A DNA stretch of 64,000 bases from Desertimonas flava. Its GTDB lineage: Bacteria > Actinomycetota > Acidimicrobiia > Acidimicrobiales > Ilumatobacteraceae. The stretch is taken from contig NZ_QKYK01000007.1 in assembly GCF_003426815.1 (NCBI RefSeq), forward strand, positions 124,001 through 188,000, given 5' to 3'. The notes beneath the pieces were generated by a model that saw only the letters and a list, made by a program, of their open reading frames with translations, searched no databases and was not told the DNA's origin. Of this stretch, positions 8,353-15,897 are shown in pieces (positions within the stretch are counted from its first letter, which is position 1; each line of letters starts with the position of its first letter). Position numbers and translations under genes: made by a program.

Positions 8353-8937
8353 ATGACCACCACCCCCCGTATCACCCCCGCCCCGATCACCGGCATCAAG
8401 GGCGCGCTCGTCAAGCGCTTCAGCAAGAAGGTGCTCGGGCGCGTACCCGAGTCGATGGGGGTGATGTGGCACAACCGCGACGTGCTCTTCGCCCTCGCCG
8501 GGCTCGGCGGCAAGGTGCAGAAGTGGCACCGGCTCGACCCCAACCTGCAGTCGTTCGCTCACATGGCCGTCGCCGCGTATGTCGGCTGCTCGTGGTGCCT
8601 CGACTACAACTATTTCCACGTCCACAACGCGGGCCTCGACGAGGCCAAGGCCAGCGAGGTGCCGCGCTGGCGCGAGTCCGACGTCTTCACTTCGCTCGAG
8701 CGCGATGTGCTGGAGTACGCCGAGGCGATGAGCGCTTCGCCGCCGGCCGTCACCGACGAGCTGTCGGCCCGCCTGCTCGACCAGCTCGGCGAAGCGGCCC
8801 TGATCGAGCTGACCGCGCTGGTCGGCTTCGCCAACCTGTCGACGCGCAGCAACGTGGCCCTCGGCATCGAGTCCGAGGAGTTCTCGTCCGCCTGCGCCAT
8901 CCCCCTCGCCCGCCCCTCAGCCGCCGTCGCCAGCTGA
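8353..8937 (+). CDS. Carboxymuconolactone decarboxylase/AhpD-like protein
   Basis: A 194-residue all-helical protein of the CMD/AhpD family. The redox motif is CSWCLDYNYFH at about residues 79-89, a Cys-x-x-Cys followed by the family's conserved His. Members are alkylhydroperoxidase-type thiol enzymes or lactone decarboxylases. The CxxC points to a redox role rather than the CMD reaction. The start is firm: GAGGAGGAA precedes the ATG by six bases. It stands alone between a divergent methyltransferase and a pair of intergenic hairpins that would end its transcript. Confidence 0.85.
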   Translation: MTTTPRITPAPITGIKGALVKRFSKKVLGRVPESMGVMWHNRDVLFALAGLGGKVQKWHRLDPNLQSFAHMAVAAYVGCSWCLDYNYFHVHNAGLDEAKASEVPRWRESDVFTSLERDVLEYAEAMSASPPAVTDELSARLLDQLGEAALIELTALVGFANLSTRSNVALGIESEEFSSACAIPLARPSAAVAS

Positions 8938-8949
8938 CCCGGCGAGGCC

Positions 8950-8992
8950 CCTGACGGGATGTGCCTGGCGCATGCCGTCACATCCCGTCAGG
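8950..8992. repeat. Inverted repeat, 14-bp arms, downstream of the AhpD-like gene
   Basis: Perfect arms CCTGACGGGATGTG (8950-8963) and CACATCCCGTCAGG (8979-8992) enclose a 15-base loop that itself contains the GTGCC-TGGC core seen in other repeats of this window. It lies 13 bp after the stop and could end transcription. A degenerate relative lies at about 53072-53101. Confidence 0.7.
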
Positions 8993-9003
8993 TCGACATC
9001 GCT

Positions 9004-9032
9004 TCCGAGATAGTGCCTGGCACTATCTCGGA
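9004..9032. repeat. GTGCCTGGCAC palindromic repeat, copy 1
   Basis: A 29-bp perfect palindrome with 14-bp arms around a single T. It sits 11 bp after the previous hairpin. The same palindrome, with one base more per arm, occurs at 32749-32779, and copies with different outer arms occur at 39353, 57906 and 62061. The positions are all intergenic. Confidence 0.8.
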
Positions 9033-9038
9033 GGCCCG

Positions 9039-9064
9039 TAACCAAACGAGCGGTAGGGTACGAT
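9039..9064 (+). promoter_or_regulatory. Candidate TetR operator and -10 upstream of the DUF35-thiolase operon
   Basis: TAACCAAACGA (9039-9049) is identical to 12042-12052, 2.9 kb away. Both copies sit near genes of the CoA-degradation block that contains the TetR regulator. TACGAT (9059-9064) is a plausible -10, 17 bp before the GTG start. No clear -35 is seen. The regulator assignment is inference. Confidence 0.3.
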
Positions 9065-9080
9065 CGCCGGCGGAAGTGAG

Positions 9081-9455
9081 GTGCCGTTGACCACCAATCC
9101 CGACCCCCGGCCGCGCGTCACCGACGCCGACAGCGGCGAACCCGTCACGGTCGCGGGCGCGTCGTGTCACGCTTGCGAGCTGGCGACGCTCAGCTCGGTC
9201 TCCCGATGCCCGTCGTGCGGCGAAGGCCTCGAGACCGCCCGCTTTGGCCCCGGCGGCACCGTGTGGTCGTCGACGGTGGTGCGGGTGCCGATCCCTGGTC
9301 GCACACCGCCGTACGCGGTGGCCTACGTGGATCTCGACGACGGACCGCGCCTGTTGTGCCACCTCGACAGCGACGAACGACCGGCCGTGGGCAGCAGGGT
9401 GCGACTCGTCGGCACCACGGTGGCGGGCGACGTGCTCGTGCGGGCGACGCCATGA
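9081..9455 (+). CDS. Zn-ribbon/OB-fold protein (DUF35 family), thiolase partner
   Basis: A 124-residue protein. It has a rubredoxin-like zinc ribbon, CHACELATLSSVSRCPSCG at about residues 28-46, followed by a short beta-rich OB-fold. This is the DUF35 architecture, whose members bind to SCP-2-type thiolases or act as acyl-CoA-binding partners (for example ChsH2 in steroid side-chain degradation). Translation probably begins at GTG 9081, with GGAAGTGAG just before it; a TTG at 9087 is possible. Its stop overlaps the thiolase start by four bases (ATGA), fitting a two-subunit complex. Confidence 0.85.
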   Translation: MPLTTNPDPRPRVTDADSGEPVTVAGASCHACELATLSSVSRCPSCGEGLETARFGPGGTVWSSTVVRVPIPGRTPPYAVAYVDLDDGPRLLCHLDSDERPAVGSRVRLVGTTVAGDVLVRATP

Positions 9456-10576
9456 CCGCGACCGTCCTCGGTGTCGGCACCTCGTTCTTCGGCAAGCAGC
9501 CCGACACGCACCCCAACGAGCTGATCTGGACGGCGGTGAGCGAGGCCCTCGCCGACGCCGACCGGCCACGCATCGACGCCGTCTACGTGGGCACGGTGTT
9601 CGGTGCGCCCGGCGTCGCCCAACGGGCGTTGCATCACCTGGGGCTCACCGGCATCCCGATCATCACCGTCGAGAACGCGTGCGCCAGCGGCACGACGGCG
9701 TTCCACGAGGCCGTGCAGATGGTCGAGCTGGGACGCTTCGACCACGTGCTCGCCGTGGGCGTGGAGAAGATGACCGACAACTTCGCCGGGGCGATCCATC
9801 CCGAGCCCACCGACCCCGAGGGCCGCTCGGGCTTGGCCCTGCCCAGTCTCTACGCGATGGCAGCCACCCGGTACCAGAGCGAGTTCGGACTCACCGACGC
9901 CGACCTCGCCATGGTGGCCGTGAAGAACCACGGTCACGCGGTGGCCAACGAGCGGGCGCAGCACCGCACGCCGCACACCGTCGAGGAGGTGCTGGCGTCG
10001 CGCATGATCGCCGACCCCCTCACGTTGCTCCAGTGCTGCCCCATCGCCGACGGCGCAGCCGCGGCCGTGATCGGTCGGTGGACGGCGGGGCGGACCGGTG
10101 TGAAGGTGCGATCCAGCGTGCTCCGCTCAGGTGGCCTGTGGGACCACCGCAGCGATCACGTGTGGGGGTTCGAGCTCGTCAGGGACACCGCCGACGACGC
10201 CTACGCCGCTGCCGGCATCGACCCCGGCGAGGTGGACGTGATCGAGTGCCACGACGCCTTCACGATCGGCGAGATCGTCACGACCGAAGCGCTCGGGCTG
10301 GCCGACGTGGGCAAGGGCGCCTCGCTCCTCCACGACGGCCACACTGCGCTCGGCGGCCCGCAACCGGTGAACCCGTCGGGCGGGCTGTTGTCACGCGGGC
10401 ACCCGCTCGGCGCCACCGGGCTGGCGCAGATCGCCGAGATCGTCTGGCAGCTGCGGGGCACGGCCGGCGCCCGCCAGTCGCCAAGCGCCCGGCTCGGCCT
10501 CGTCGAGACGATGGGCGGCGGCGTGGCCGGCATCGACGGCAACGCGTGCGTGGTCGCCGTGCTCGAAGCCCCCTGA
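9452..10576 (+). CDS. SCP-2-type thiolase family protein
   Basis: A 374-residue thiolase-like enzyme. The nucleophilic Cys is residue 77 in ENACASGTTA, the C-terminal His is residue 317 in SRGHPLGATG, and NPSGGL precedes it. The SCP-2/lipid-transfer subfamily catalyses thiolytic or retro-aldol-type cleavage in degradation of sterol or branched acyl side chains. Coupling to a DUF35 gene supports this subfamily over a biosynthetic ketothiolase. Together with the nearby acyl-CoA ligase, P450, SDR and TetR it suggests a lipid, terpenoid or hydrocarbon catabolic block. The substrate is not identifiable. Confidence 0.88.
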   Translation: MTATVLGVGTSFFGKQPDTHPNELIWTAVSEALADADRPRIDAVYVGTVFGAPGVAQRALHHLGLTGIPIITVENACASGTTAFHEAVQMVELGRFDHVLAVGVEKMTDNFAGAIHPEPTDPEGRSGLALPSLYAMAATRYQSEFGLTDADLAMVAVKNHGHAVANERAQHRTPHTVEEVLASRMIADPLTLLQCCPIADGAAAAVIGRWTAGRTGVKVRSSVLRSGGLWDHRSDHVWGFELVRDTADDAYAAAGIDPGEVDVIECHDAFTIGEIVTTEALGLADVGKGASLLHDGHTALGGPQPVNPSGGLLSRGHPLGATGLAQIAEIVWQLRGTAGARQSPSARLGLVETMGGGVAGIDGNACVVAVLEAP

Positions 10577-10635
10577 CGGGCGACGGCAGTCGGTTCCGCG
10601 GGATGGTGCCTGGCACTGATGCGGCTGGCGGCGGC

Positions 10636-11265
10636 TCAGCCGGTGCGGCGACGCTTGGCCGGCGCCTTCGCCGCTCCCGCGACCGGCTTCCTCGCCCGGG
10701 TGACGGCACCGTTGAGGAACATCGTCGAGATCTGCTCGGCGAACACGGTCGCCGGCGTCGGCCCCTCGGGCCGGTACCAGTGCGTCATCCAGTTCAAGGC
10801 GCCGATGAGGGCGAGCGTGGCGGTGCGGGGGTCGAGGAACGTCGAGAACTCGCCGGCCTCCATCCCTTCCTCGATCATCGTGGCGATCGTCGCCACGTAC
10901 TCCCGGTCCATCGCCGACCATTCGGCCGAACGGTGCCGCCCGGCGATCTCCTGGAGGTACACGGACGCGTAGACGAACGTCGTGTCGAGCGTGTGGGCGT
11001 GGGCGTGGGCGACTCGGCGAATCTTCTCCGACGGCGGTAGGTCGAGGTCGGCGATCTCCCGCACCTGGCTGAGGATGTGGTCGGCCGGGTCACGTACGAC
11101 GGCGAAGAGCAGCTGCTCCTTCGAGTCGATGTAGTGGTAGATGCTGCCCTTCCAGATGCCCACCTCACCGGCGATGTCCTCGAGCGAGGTCGCGTCGTAG
11201 CCCTTCTCCTGGAACAGCCTCGCTGCTGTCTCGACGATCTCGGGCCACCTGCTGGGTCTCGGCAT
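10636..11265 (-). CDS. TetR/AcrR family transcriptional regulator
   Basis: A 209-residue regulator. The N-terminal helix-turn-helix reads AARLFQEKGYDATSLEDIAG followed by VGIWKGSIYHYIDSKEQLLF, the classic TetR pattern. The C-terminal half is the ligand-binding region, with a TetR_C_33-type look; the last 20 residues are a basic tail (ARKPVAGAAKAPAKRRRTG). It lies between the thiolase operon and the cupin/acyl-CoA ligase genes, so it most likely represses this block and responds to an acyl-CoA. Candidate operators are described at 9039, 11970 and 12042. Confidence 0.88.
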   Translation of the reverse strand: MPRPSRWPEIVETAARLFQEKGYDATSLEDIAGEVGIWKGSIYHYIDSKEQLLFAVVRDPADHILSQVREIADLDLPPSEKIRRVAHAHAHTLDTTFVYASVYLQEIAGRHRSAEWSAMDREYVATIATMIEEGMEAGEFSTFLDPRTATLALIGALNWMTHWYRPEGPTPATVFAEQISTMFLNGAVTRARKPVAGAAKAPAKRRRTG

Positions 11266-11374
11266 GGTTGTGCAGTTCTCCGAATCTCACCTCTGACGCG
11301 CACGAGCGTAGGCCGGACGCGGCGAGAGTCCGCCGATGGTCGGCGGACTCTCGTGGAACGACCGCGTCGCGGTC

Positions 11375-11914
11375 TCAGGAACCGGAGAAGACGTCGGCGC
11401 CGCTGGTGAAGTCGTACTTGAAGTGCGGCTCACCCTTGATGGTGCCGTCGTTCAGCACGATGTGCGTCTCCTTGGAGGCGATGGCGATGAAGTCCTGCAC
11501 GGTCAGCAGGCTGATCACCTCGCTCGACGGATCGGGTGCGGCATGATTCTGCAGCAGCACGTTCGAGTCGGACTCGAAGATGCCCCGCGACTCGAACCCC
11601 TCCGGGCAGTCGCTGTAGGGCGTGTGGAACGAGCCGGCCGCCTCGTAGGAGAACATGCCGTTGTCCACCGTGTTGGTGCCCTCGCGGTAACCGAACCAGC
11701 CCTTGGTCGTGTACGCCATCGCCCGGCAGATGTGGAAGTGCGACGGGAAGTCCGGCGCACCCGGATCCATCTTGAAGGCGAAGGCGACGGTGTTCGTCGG
11801 CTCGTGGATCGTGAGCGCCTTGAAGTAGGACCCTTCGGCCACCTCCACCCACTCCAGGTCGTTGACCTGGATGTCTGCGGTGACCCGCTCGAGCTTGTCG
11901 AGACCCAATGACAT
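11375..11914 (-). CDS. Cupin-fold protein, 2,4'-dihydroxyacetophenone dioxygenase-like
   Basis: A 179-residue cupin. The metal-site region shows DFPSHFHICRAMAYTTKGWF, where the His-x-His and later conserved positions fit the ChrR/DHAP-dioxygenase group of single-domain cupins. Such enzymes cleave C-C bonds with Fe(II) or bind anions; the family match is from pattern only. The ATG at 11914 follows GGGGGG with seven bases between; an earlier GTG-type start (11974) would overlap the promoter elements and is unlikely. It sits between the TetR gene and the acyl-CoA ligase and has its own promoter. Confidence 0.65.
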   Translation of the reverse strand: MSLGLDKLERVTADIQVNDLEWVEVAEGSYFKALTIHEPTNTVAFAFKMDPGAPDFPSHFHICRAMAYTTKGWFGYREGTNTVDNGMFSYEAAGSFHTPYSDCPEGFESRGIFESDSNVLLQNHAAPDPSSEVISLLTVQDFIAIASKETHIVLNDGTIKGEPHFKYDFTSGADVFSGS

Positions 11915-11962
11915 GAGACAACCCCCCAAGAGCTGTGTGTCGAGCTGTTTGACTCGATCCAG

Positions 11963-11991
11963 ATCGTAACCCAACGATCGGTGGGTGTCAA
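11963..11991 (-). promoter_or_regulatory. Strong promoter of the cupin gene with an operator-like palindrome in the spacer
   Basis: On the minus strand there is TTGACA (11991-11986), a 17-bp spacer and TACGAT (11968-11963). The spacer almost exactly coincides with CCCAACGATCGGTGGG (11970-11985, plus strand), a 16-bp palindrome with one mismatched pair. A repressor bound there would block polymerase. The neighbouring TetR protein is the natural candidate. Confidence 0.55.
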
Positions 11992-12041
11992 AGCGCCTCC
12001 GCCCTACAGGCGCTCTCAGAGAGCAACGGCGCCCTGATCTC

Positions 12042-12060
12042 TAACCAAACGAACGTTTTG
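12042..12060 (-). promoter_or_regulatory. Second copy of the TAACCAAACGA motif
   Basis: TAACCAAACGAACGTTTTG begins at 12042, and with the next base forms CCAAA-N7-TTTGG dyad symmetry. The first 11 bases are identical to 9039-9049 before the DUF35-thiolase operon. It lies between the acyl-CoA ligase stop and the cupin promoter. A shared TetR-family operator is the simplest reading, not proven. Confidence 0.3.
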
Positions 12061-12072
12061 GTCGGCCCGCCG

Positions 12073-13620
12073 TCAGTTGCCGGCCACGCGCCGCTGCTGC
12101 CCCGCCCAGTACGGCTCGCGGAGCACCTTGCGCTGGATCTTGCCCACCGGGCTCTTGGGCAGCGGATCGGTGCGGAACTCGACCACGCTCGGCTTCTTGT
12201 ACGACCCGAGCCGGGTGGCGCACAGCTCGACGATCTCGTCGGCGGCCACCTCGGCGCCCTCGGCCACCACGCACAGCGCGACGGGCGTCTCGCCCCAGCG
12301 CTCGTGTGGCGCGGCGACCACGGCGACCTCGATCACCGCCGGATGGTCCTGGATGGCGTTCTCCAGCTCGGCCGGCCAGATGTTGAAGCCGCCCGAGATG
12401 ATCATGTCGTCCTTGCGGTCGAGCACGTACAGGTAGGCATTGTCGTCGAGCCGGCCGATGTCGCCGGTGAGCACGAAGCCGTCGGAGGTCATCCGCTCGG
12501 CGGTCGCCTCGTCGTTCTCCCAGAACCCGAGCATCTGACCGTCGCACTTGATGGCGATCTCGCCCTCGTCGCCGATCGGCATCTCGCGCATCGGATCCTC
12601 GGGGTCACGGATCTGTAGATAGGCGAACGGCAGGGCCCGCCCGGCCGACCGCAACGGGTTCGAACCCTCCACCGTGGAGAACCACTCCTCGGGACCCATC
12701 ATGCACACCGGCAGGGCCTCGGTCTGGCCGTAACCCTGATAGAGAACCTTGCCGAACACGTCGGCGGCCAGGCGCGCCGTGTCGTCGTTGACGGGCGCCC
12801 CGCCGATCTGGATCACCTTCAGCGACGACCAGTCCCGCTCGCGGACCGACGGGTGGCGGGCCAGGGCGTTGAGCATCGCCGGCACGAGGAACATGTAGGC
12901 GATGCGCTCACGTTCCATCACGTCGAGCGTGTCGGCCGGATCGAAGTGGTCGAGCAACACGTTGCACCCGCCCGACAGCCACGTGGGCGTGTACAGGTAG
13001 CCGGAGCCGTGCGAGATCGGGCCTACGTGCAGGCAGCGGTCGCCGGCCTGCATCGGCGGGAAGTTGTAGAACCAGTCCCGGCCGGCGGCCAGCCACGACC
13101 GGTGGCTGTAGGCCACGCCCTTGGCCCGTCCCGTCGTACCGCCAGTGTGGCGGATGATGTACCAGTCGTCGGGCTCGATCGGCACCTGTGGATCGACGTC
13201 GGACTGCTCGGCGAGCCACGCCTCGTAGCCGGCATCCCGAACGAGCACGTCCTCCAGCCCGGCGACGTCATCGGTGATCGACTTCATCTCGTTGCGGTAG
13301 GCGTCGGACACGACGAGCAGCCGGCACCCGGTGTGGTCGAGCATGTGGACGTGGCTCTCGTAGGAGTTGCGCGCGTACAGCGGGACTCGCACCAGCCCGG
13401 CGATCGCCGCGCCGACGAAGAGGTCCTGGGCCTCGATCGAGTTGTCCTCGAGGACGCCCACGCGGTCGCCGGGCGCCAGCCCGAAGCTGCGCAGCCCGTT
13501 GGCGAGCCGGACCCCGCGCTCCCACGCCTCGGCGAACGACAGCCGCCGGTCGCCGTGCACCACGGCGGTCCGCCGCGCGTTGTAGCGCGCCGCCTGCCTC
13601 ATCAGTCCGGTGACGTTCAC
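12073..13620 (-). CDS. AMP-forming acyl-CoA synthetase/ligase
   Basis: A 515-residue adenylate-forming enzyme with all core motifs: P-loop variant RHTGGTTGRAKG at about residue 158, GYGQTEA, LTGDIGRLDDNAYLYVLDRK (hinge region, A8), GGFNIWPAELE and the catalytic Lys in SPVGKIQRK near the C terminus. It activates a carboxylic acid, probably fatty or aromatic, to its CoA thioester. The start is a GTG with AGGAG nine bases upstream. It follows the P450 and SDR genes on the same strand, although a 97-bp gap containing a tandem repeat separates it from the P450 gene. Confidence 0.9.
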   Translation of the reverse strand: MNVTGLMRQAARYNARRTAVVHGDRRLSFAEAWERGVRLANGLRSFGLAPGDRVGVLEDNSIEAQDLFVGAAIAGLVRVPLYARNSYESHVHMLDHTGCRLLVVSDAYRNEMKSITDDVAGLEDVLVRDAGYEAWLAEQSDVDPQVPIEPDDWYIIRHTGGTTGRAKGVAYSHRSWLAAGRDWFYNFPPMQAGDRCLHVGPISHGSGYLYTPTWLSGGCNVLLDHFDPADTLDVMERERIAYMFLVPAMLNALARHPSVRERDWSSLKVIQIGGAPVNDDTARLAADVFGKVLYQGYGQTEALPVCMMGPEEWFSTVEGSNPLRSAGRALPFAYLQIRDPEDPMREMPIGDEGEIAIKCDGQMLGFWENDEATAERMTSDGFVLTGDIGRLDDNAYLYVLDRKDDMIISGGFNIWPAELENAIQDHPAVIEVAVVAAPHERWGETPVALCVVAEGAEVAADEIVELCATRLGSYKKPSVVEFRTDPLPKSPVGKIQRKVLREPYWAGQQRRVAGN

Positions 13621-13634
13621 TCCTGTACTCCTTG

Positions 13635-13682
13635 TCGAACTTCGTGTCGAACTTCGGGTCGAACTTCGGGTCGAACTTCGGT
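13635..13682. repeat. 12-bp tandem repeat in the 5' leader of the acyl-CoA ligase gene
   Basis: Four consecutive 12-mers of the form TCGAACTTCG(G/T)(G/T) run from 13635 to 13682, and a fifth degenerate unit follows to about 13694. The array lies only 14 bp before the ligase start codon. The unit length is a multiple of three but the region is not part of a supported gene. Copy number could vary and affect expression; this is untested. Confidence 0.7.
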
Positions 13683-13717
13683 CCGAGCTGCGGTCGGATG
13701 ACGATCGGGCATCGGGC

Positions 13718-14938
13718 TCACGCGGTCCGCACCGGCAGGTGGACGAGGCCGCGCGACAGCATCGTCGGGTGCCAGTCGAGGGTGTCGGGGTCGGCCGCCA
13801 GCTCGAGCCCGGGGTAGGAATCGACCAGCGCCGAGATCGACAGCTGCCCCTCGAGCCGGGCGAGTGGGGCTCCGAGGCAGTAGTGGATGCCGACGCCGAA
13901 GCCGAGGTGGTTGGTGGGCCGGCGCTCGATGTCGAGCCGGTCGGGATCCTCGAAGGCCTCGGGATCCCGGTTGGCCGACAGGTTGACGAGGAAGGCCCGG
14001 TCGCCCTTGCTCAGCTGGCGGCCGCCGATCTCGTGGGGATCCTTGACCATCCTCACCGTGGCCCGGGCCGGCCCGTCGTACCGCAGCAGCTCATCGACGG
14101 CAGGGCCGATGAGGTGGGGCTCGGCCCGGAGCAGGGCCAGCTGATCGGGGTGCGACAGCAGGGCGAGCATGCCGTTGCCGATGAGGTTGGTCGTCGTCTC
14201 GTGGCCGCCGAAGAGCAAGAGCGTGCACGTGGCCACCAGCTCCTGGCGCGACAGGGTGTCGCCGTCCTCGTGCTCGAGCAGGACGCTGATCAGGTTGTCG
14301 CCGGGGTGCCGTTCGTACTGGCCGATGAGGTCGACGAGGTAGTCGCGCAGCTCGATCATGCCGCGTGCCGCCGTCTCGAAGCGGTCCTCGCGGCCGTAGG
14401 CGCCGAACACGAGCGAGGTGAGCTTGTCCGACCACTCCTTGAACAGGTCACGGTCGGCCGGCGGCACGCCGAGCATCTGGGCGATGATGACGGCGGGCAG
14501 CGGGTAGGCGAACTCGCGGATGAGGTCGGCCTCGCCGTCGAGCTCGGCGACGAGCTGGCGGATCGTCCGGCTGATCTCCTCGGTGCGGGCGCGGACCACG
14601 GTCGGTGTGAACGCCCTGGCCACCAGCTTGCGCAGCCGCGTGTGCTCGGGCGGGTCCTTGAACACCAGCCAGTCCTCGAGGATGCGGAACGTGTCGTCCA
14701 CCTCGTCGGAGGCCGCCGCCGACGTGACCGCCGAGGTGAACGGCGAGATGCGCTCGGCGGTGAGCTGGCTGCTGCGCAGGGCGGTCGACAGGTCGGCGTG
14801 GCGCGTGATCACCCACGCCCGGTGGCGCTCGTTCCAGAACACCGGCTCCTGCTCGCGCAGGCGCCCGAAGTACGTGTGCGGATCGCGGACCGCCTCGTCG
14901 CACATCAGGTTGAGGTCGATCTCGGCGAGCGCGTCCAT
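13718..14938 (-). CDS. Cytochrome P450
   Basis: A 406-residue soluble bacterial P450. It has an I-helix oxygen-activation motif, LLLFGGHETTTN, the K-helix Glu-x-x-Arg in DELLRYDGP, and the heme loop FGVGIHYCLGAPLARLE with the thiolate Cys at residue 354. Length and motif style match CYP families that hydroxylate fatty acids, terpenes or steroids with a separate ferredoxin; no ferredoxin gene is adjacent. The ATG at 14938 follows AGAGGAGACGAC. The SDR gene ends 14 bp upstream, so the two form a transcription unit. Confidence 0.93.
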   Translation of the reverse strand: MDALAEIDLNLMCDEAVRDPHTYFGRLREQEPVFWNERHRAWVITRHADLSTALRSSQLTAERISPFTSAVTSAAASDEVDDTFRILEDWLVFKDPPEHTRLRKLVARAFTPTVVRARTEEISRTIRQLVAELDGEADLIREFAYPLPAVIIAQMLGVPPADRDLFKEWSDKLTSLVFGAYGREDRFETAARGMIELRDYLVDLIGQYERHPGDNLISVLLEHEDGDTLSRQELVATCTLLLFGGHETTTNLIGNGMLALLSHPDQLALLRAEPHLIGPAVDELLRYDGPARATVRMVKDPHEIGGRQLSKGDRAFLVNLSANRDPEAFEDPDRLDIERRPTNHLGFGVGIHYCLGAPLARLEGQLSISALVDSYPGLELAADPDTLDWHPTMLSRGLVHLPVRTA

Positions 14939-14952
14939 GTCGTCTCCTCTGA

Positions 14953-15816
14953 TCACGCGAGCGTCATCCCGCCGTCGACGGTCAGGATCTGGCCGGTGAC
15001 GAAGCCGGCATCGGGTCCGGCGAGGAACGCCACGGCGCCGGCGATGTCGTCGGTGGTGGCGAACCGTCGCAGCGGGATCTTCTTGGTCGCCGCCGCGACG
15101 ATCGTGTCGACGTCGGTGTGCGCCGTCGCCGCGGCACGGGCGAACGTGCCGTCGATCATGTCGGTGGGGGTCGGCCCGGGTGCCACGGCGTTGACGCGGA
15201 TCCCGTAGCGGGCCAGCTCGATCGCCTGCTGCTCGGTCAGCCGCTCGACAGCCGCCTTCGACGCGCAGTAGGCGCCGTACCGGCCGAGGGCGCGGTGGCC
15301 CGCCGTCGACGACAGATGGACGATCGACCGCTGCGGCGCGGCGCTCTCCGCCAACGCCGGCACCATCACGGAGCACACCTGGTACAACGACGTCACGTTG
15401 ACCAGCATCGTCTGCTCCCAGACGTCTGCGGGCGTTTCATGGGCCATGAACGAGTTAGCCTCGCCGGCCGACCCGTGATTGTTGACGAGCACGGCGAGCG
15501 CCCCGAGCCCGGCGGCCGCGTCGCGCAGGGCGACGGCGGTGCCGGTCTCGATGATGTCGCCGGCCACGGCGACGGCCTCACCTCCGCCGGCGACGATCTC
15601 GTCCACCACCGACGCCGCGCCCTTCCAGCCGCTCGCCGCTTCCTCGGCCGTGCGGTGAGAGGGGTCGGCGCTGCGTTCGTGGACCACGACGGCACAACCG
15701 CCCGCGGCGAGGCGGCGGGCGATCGCCCGGCCGATCCCGCGGGCCCGCCCGGCGCCGGTGACGACGGCAACGGGGGCCCCGGCCTCGCCGGTGCGGCGTG
15801 GCGTCTCACTGGTCAC
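14953..15816 (-). CDS. Short-chain dehydrogenase/reductase
   Basis: A 287-residue classical SDR. The cofactor loop is TGAGRARGIGRAIA, the NNHG variant of NNAG follows, and catalytic Ser, Tyr and Lys appear in HLSSTAG and YGAYCASKAAVE. VDGGMTLA forms the usual C-terminal end. The VVHERSADP stretch after beta-2 suggests NADP preference is possible but not decidable. It starts at GTG 15816 behind AGGAAGGAACC. It precedes the P450 gene by 14 bp and probably oxidises a hydroxylated product or a related beta-hydroxyacyl compound. Confidence 0.9.
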   Translation of the reverse strand: MTSETPRRTGEAGAPVAVVTGAGRARGIGRAIARRLAAGGCAVVVHERSADPSHRTAEEAASGWKGAASVVDEIVAGGGEAVAVAGDIIETGTAVALRDAAAGLGALAVLVNNHGSAGEANSFMAHETPADVWEQTMLVNVTSLYQVCSVMVPALAESAAPQRSIVHLSSTAGHRALGRYGAYCASKAAVERLTEQQAIELARYGIRVNAVAPGPTPTDMIDGTFARAAATAHTDVDTIVAAATKKIPLRRFATTDDIAGAVAFLAGPDAGFVTGQILTVDGGMTLA

Positions 15817-15897
15817 TGTGTGGGTTCCTTCCTGATGGCAGACGGGCGGGCACGAGCGTGGCGCGGGCCCCGCCGTTCGGCGGGGCCCGCGACCCGA

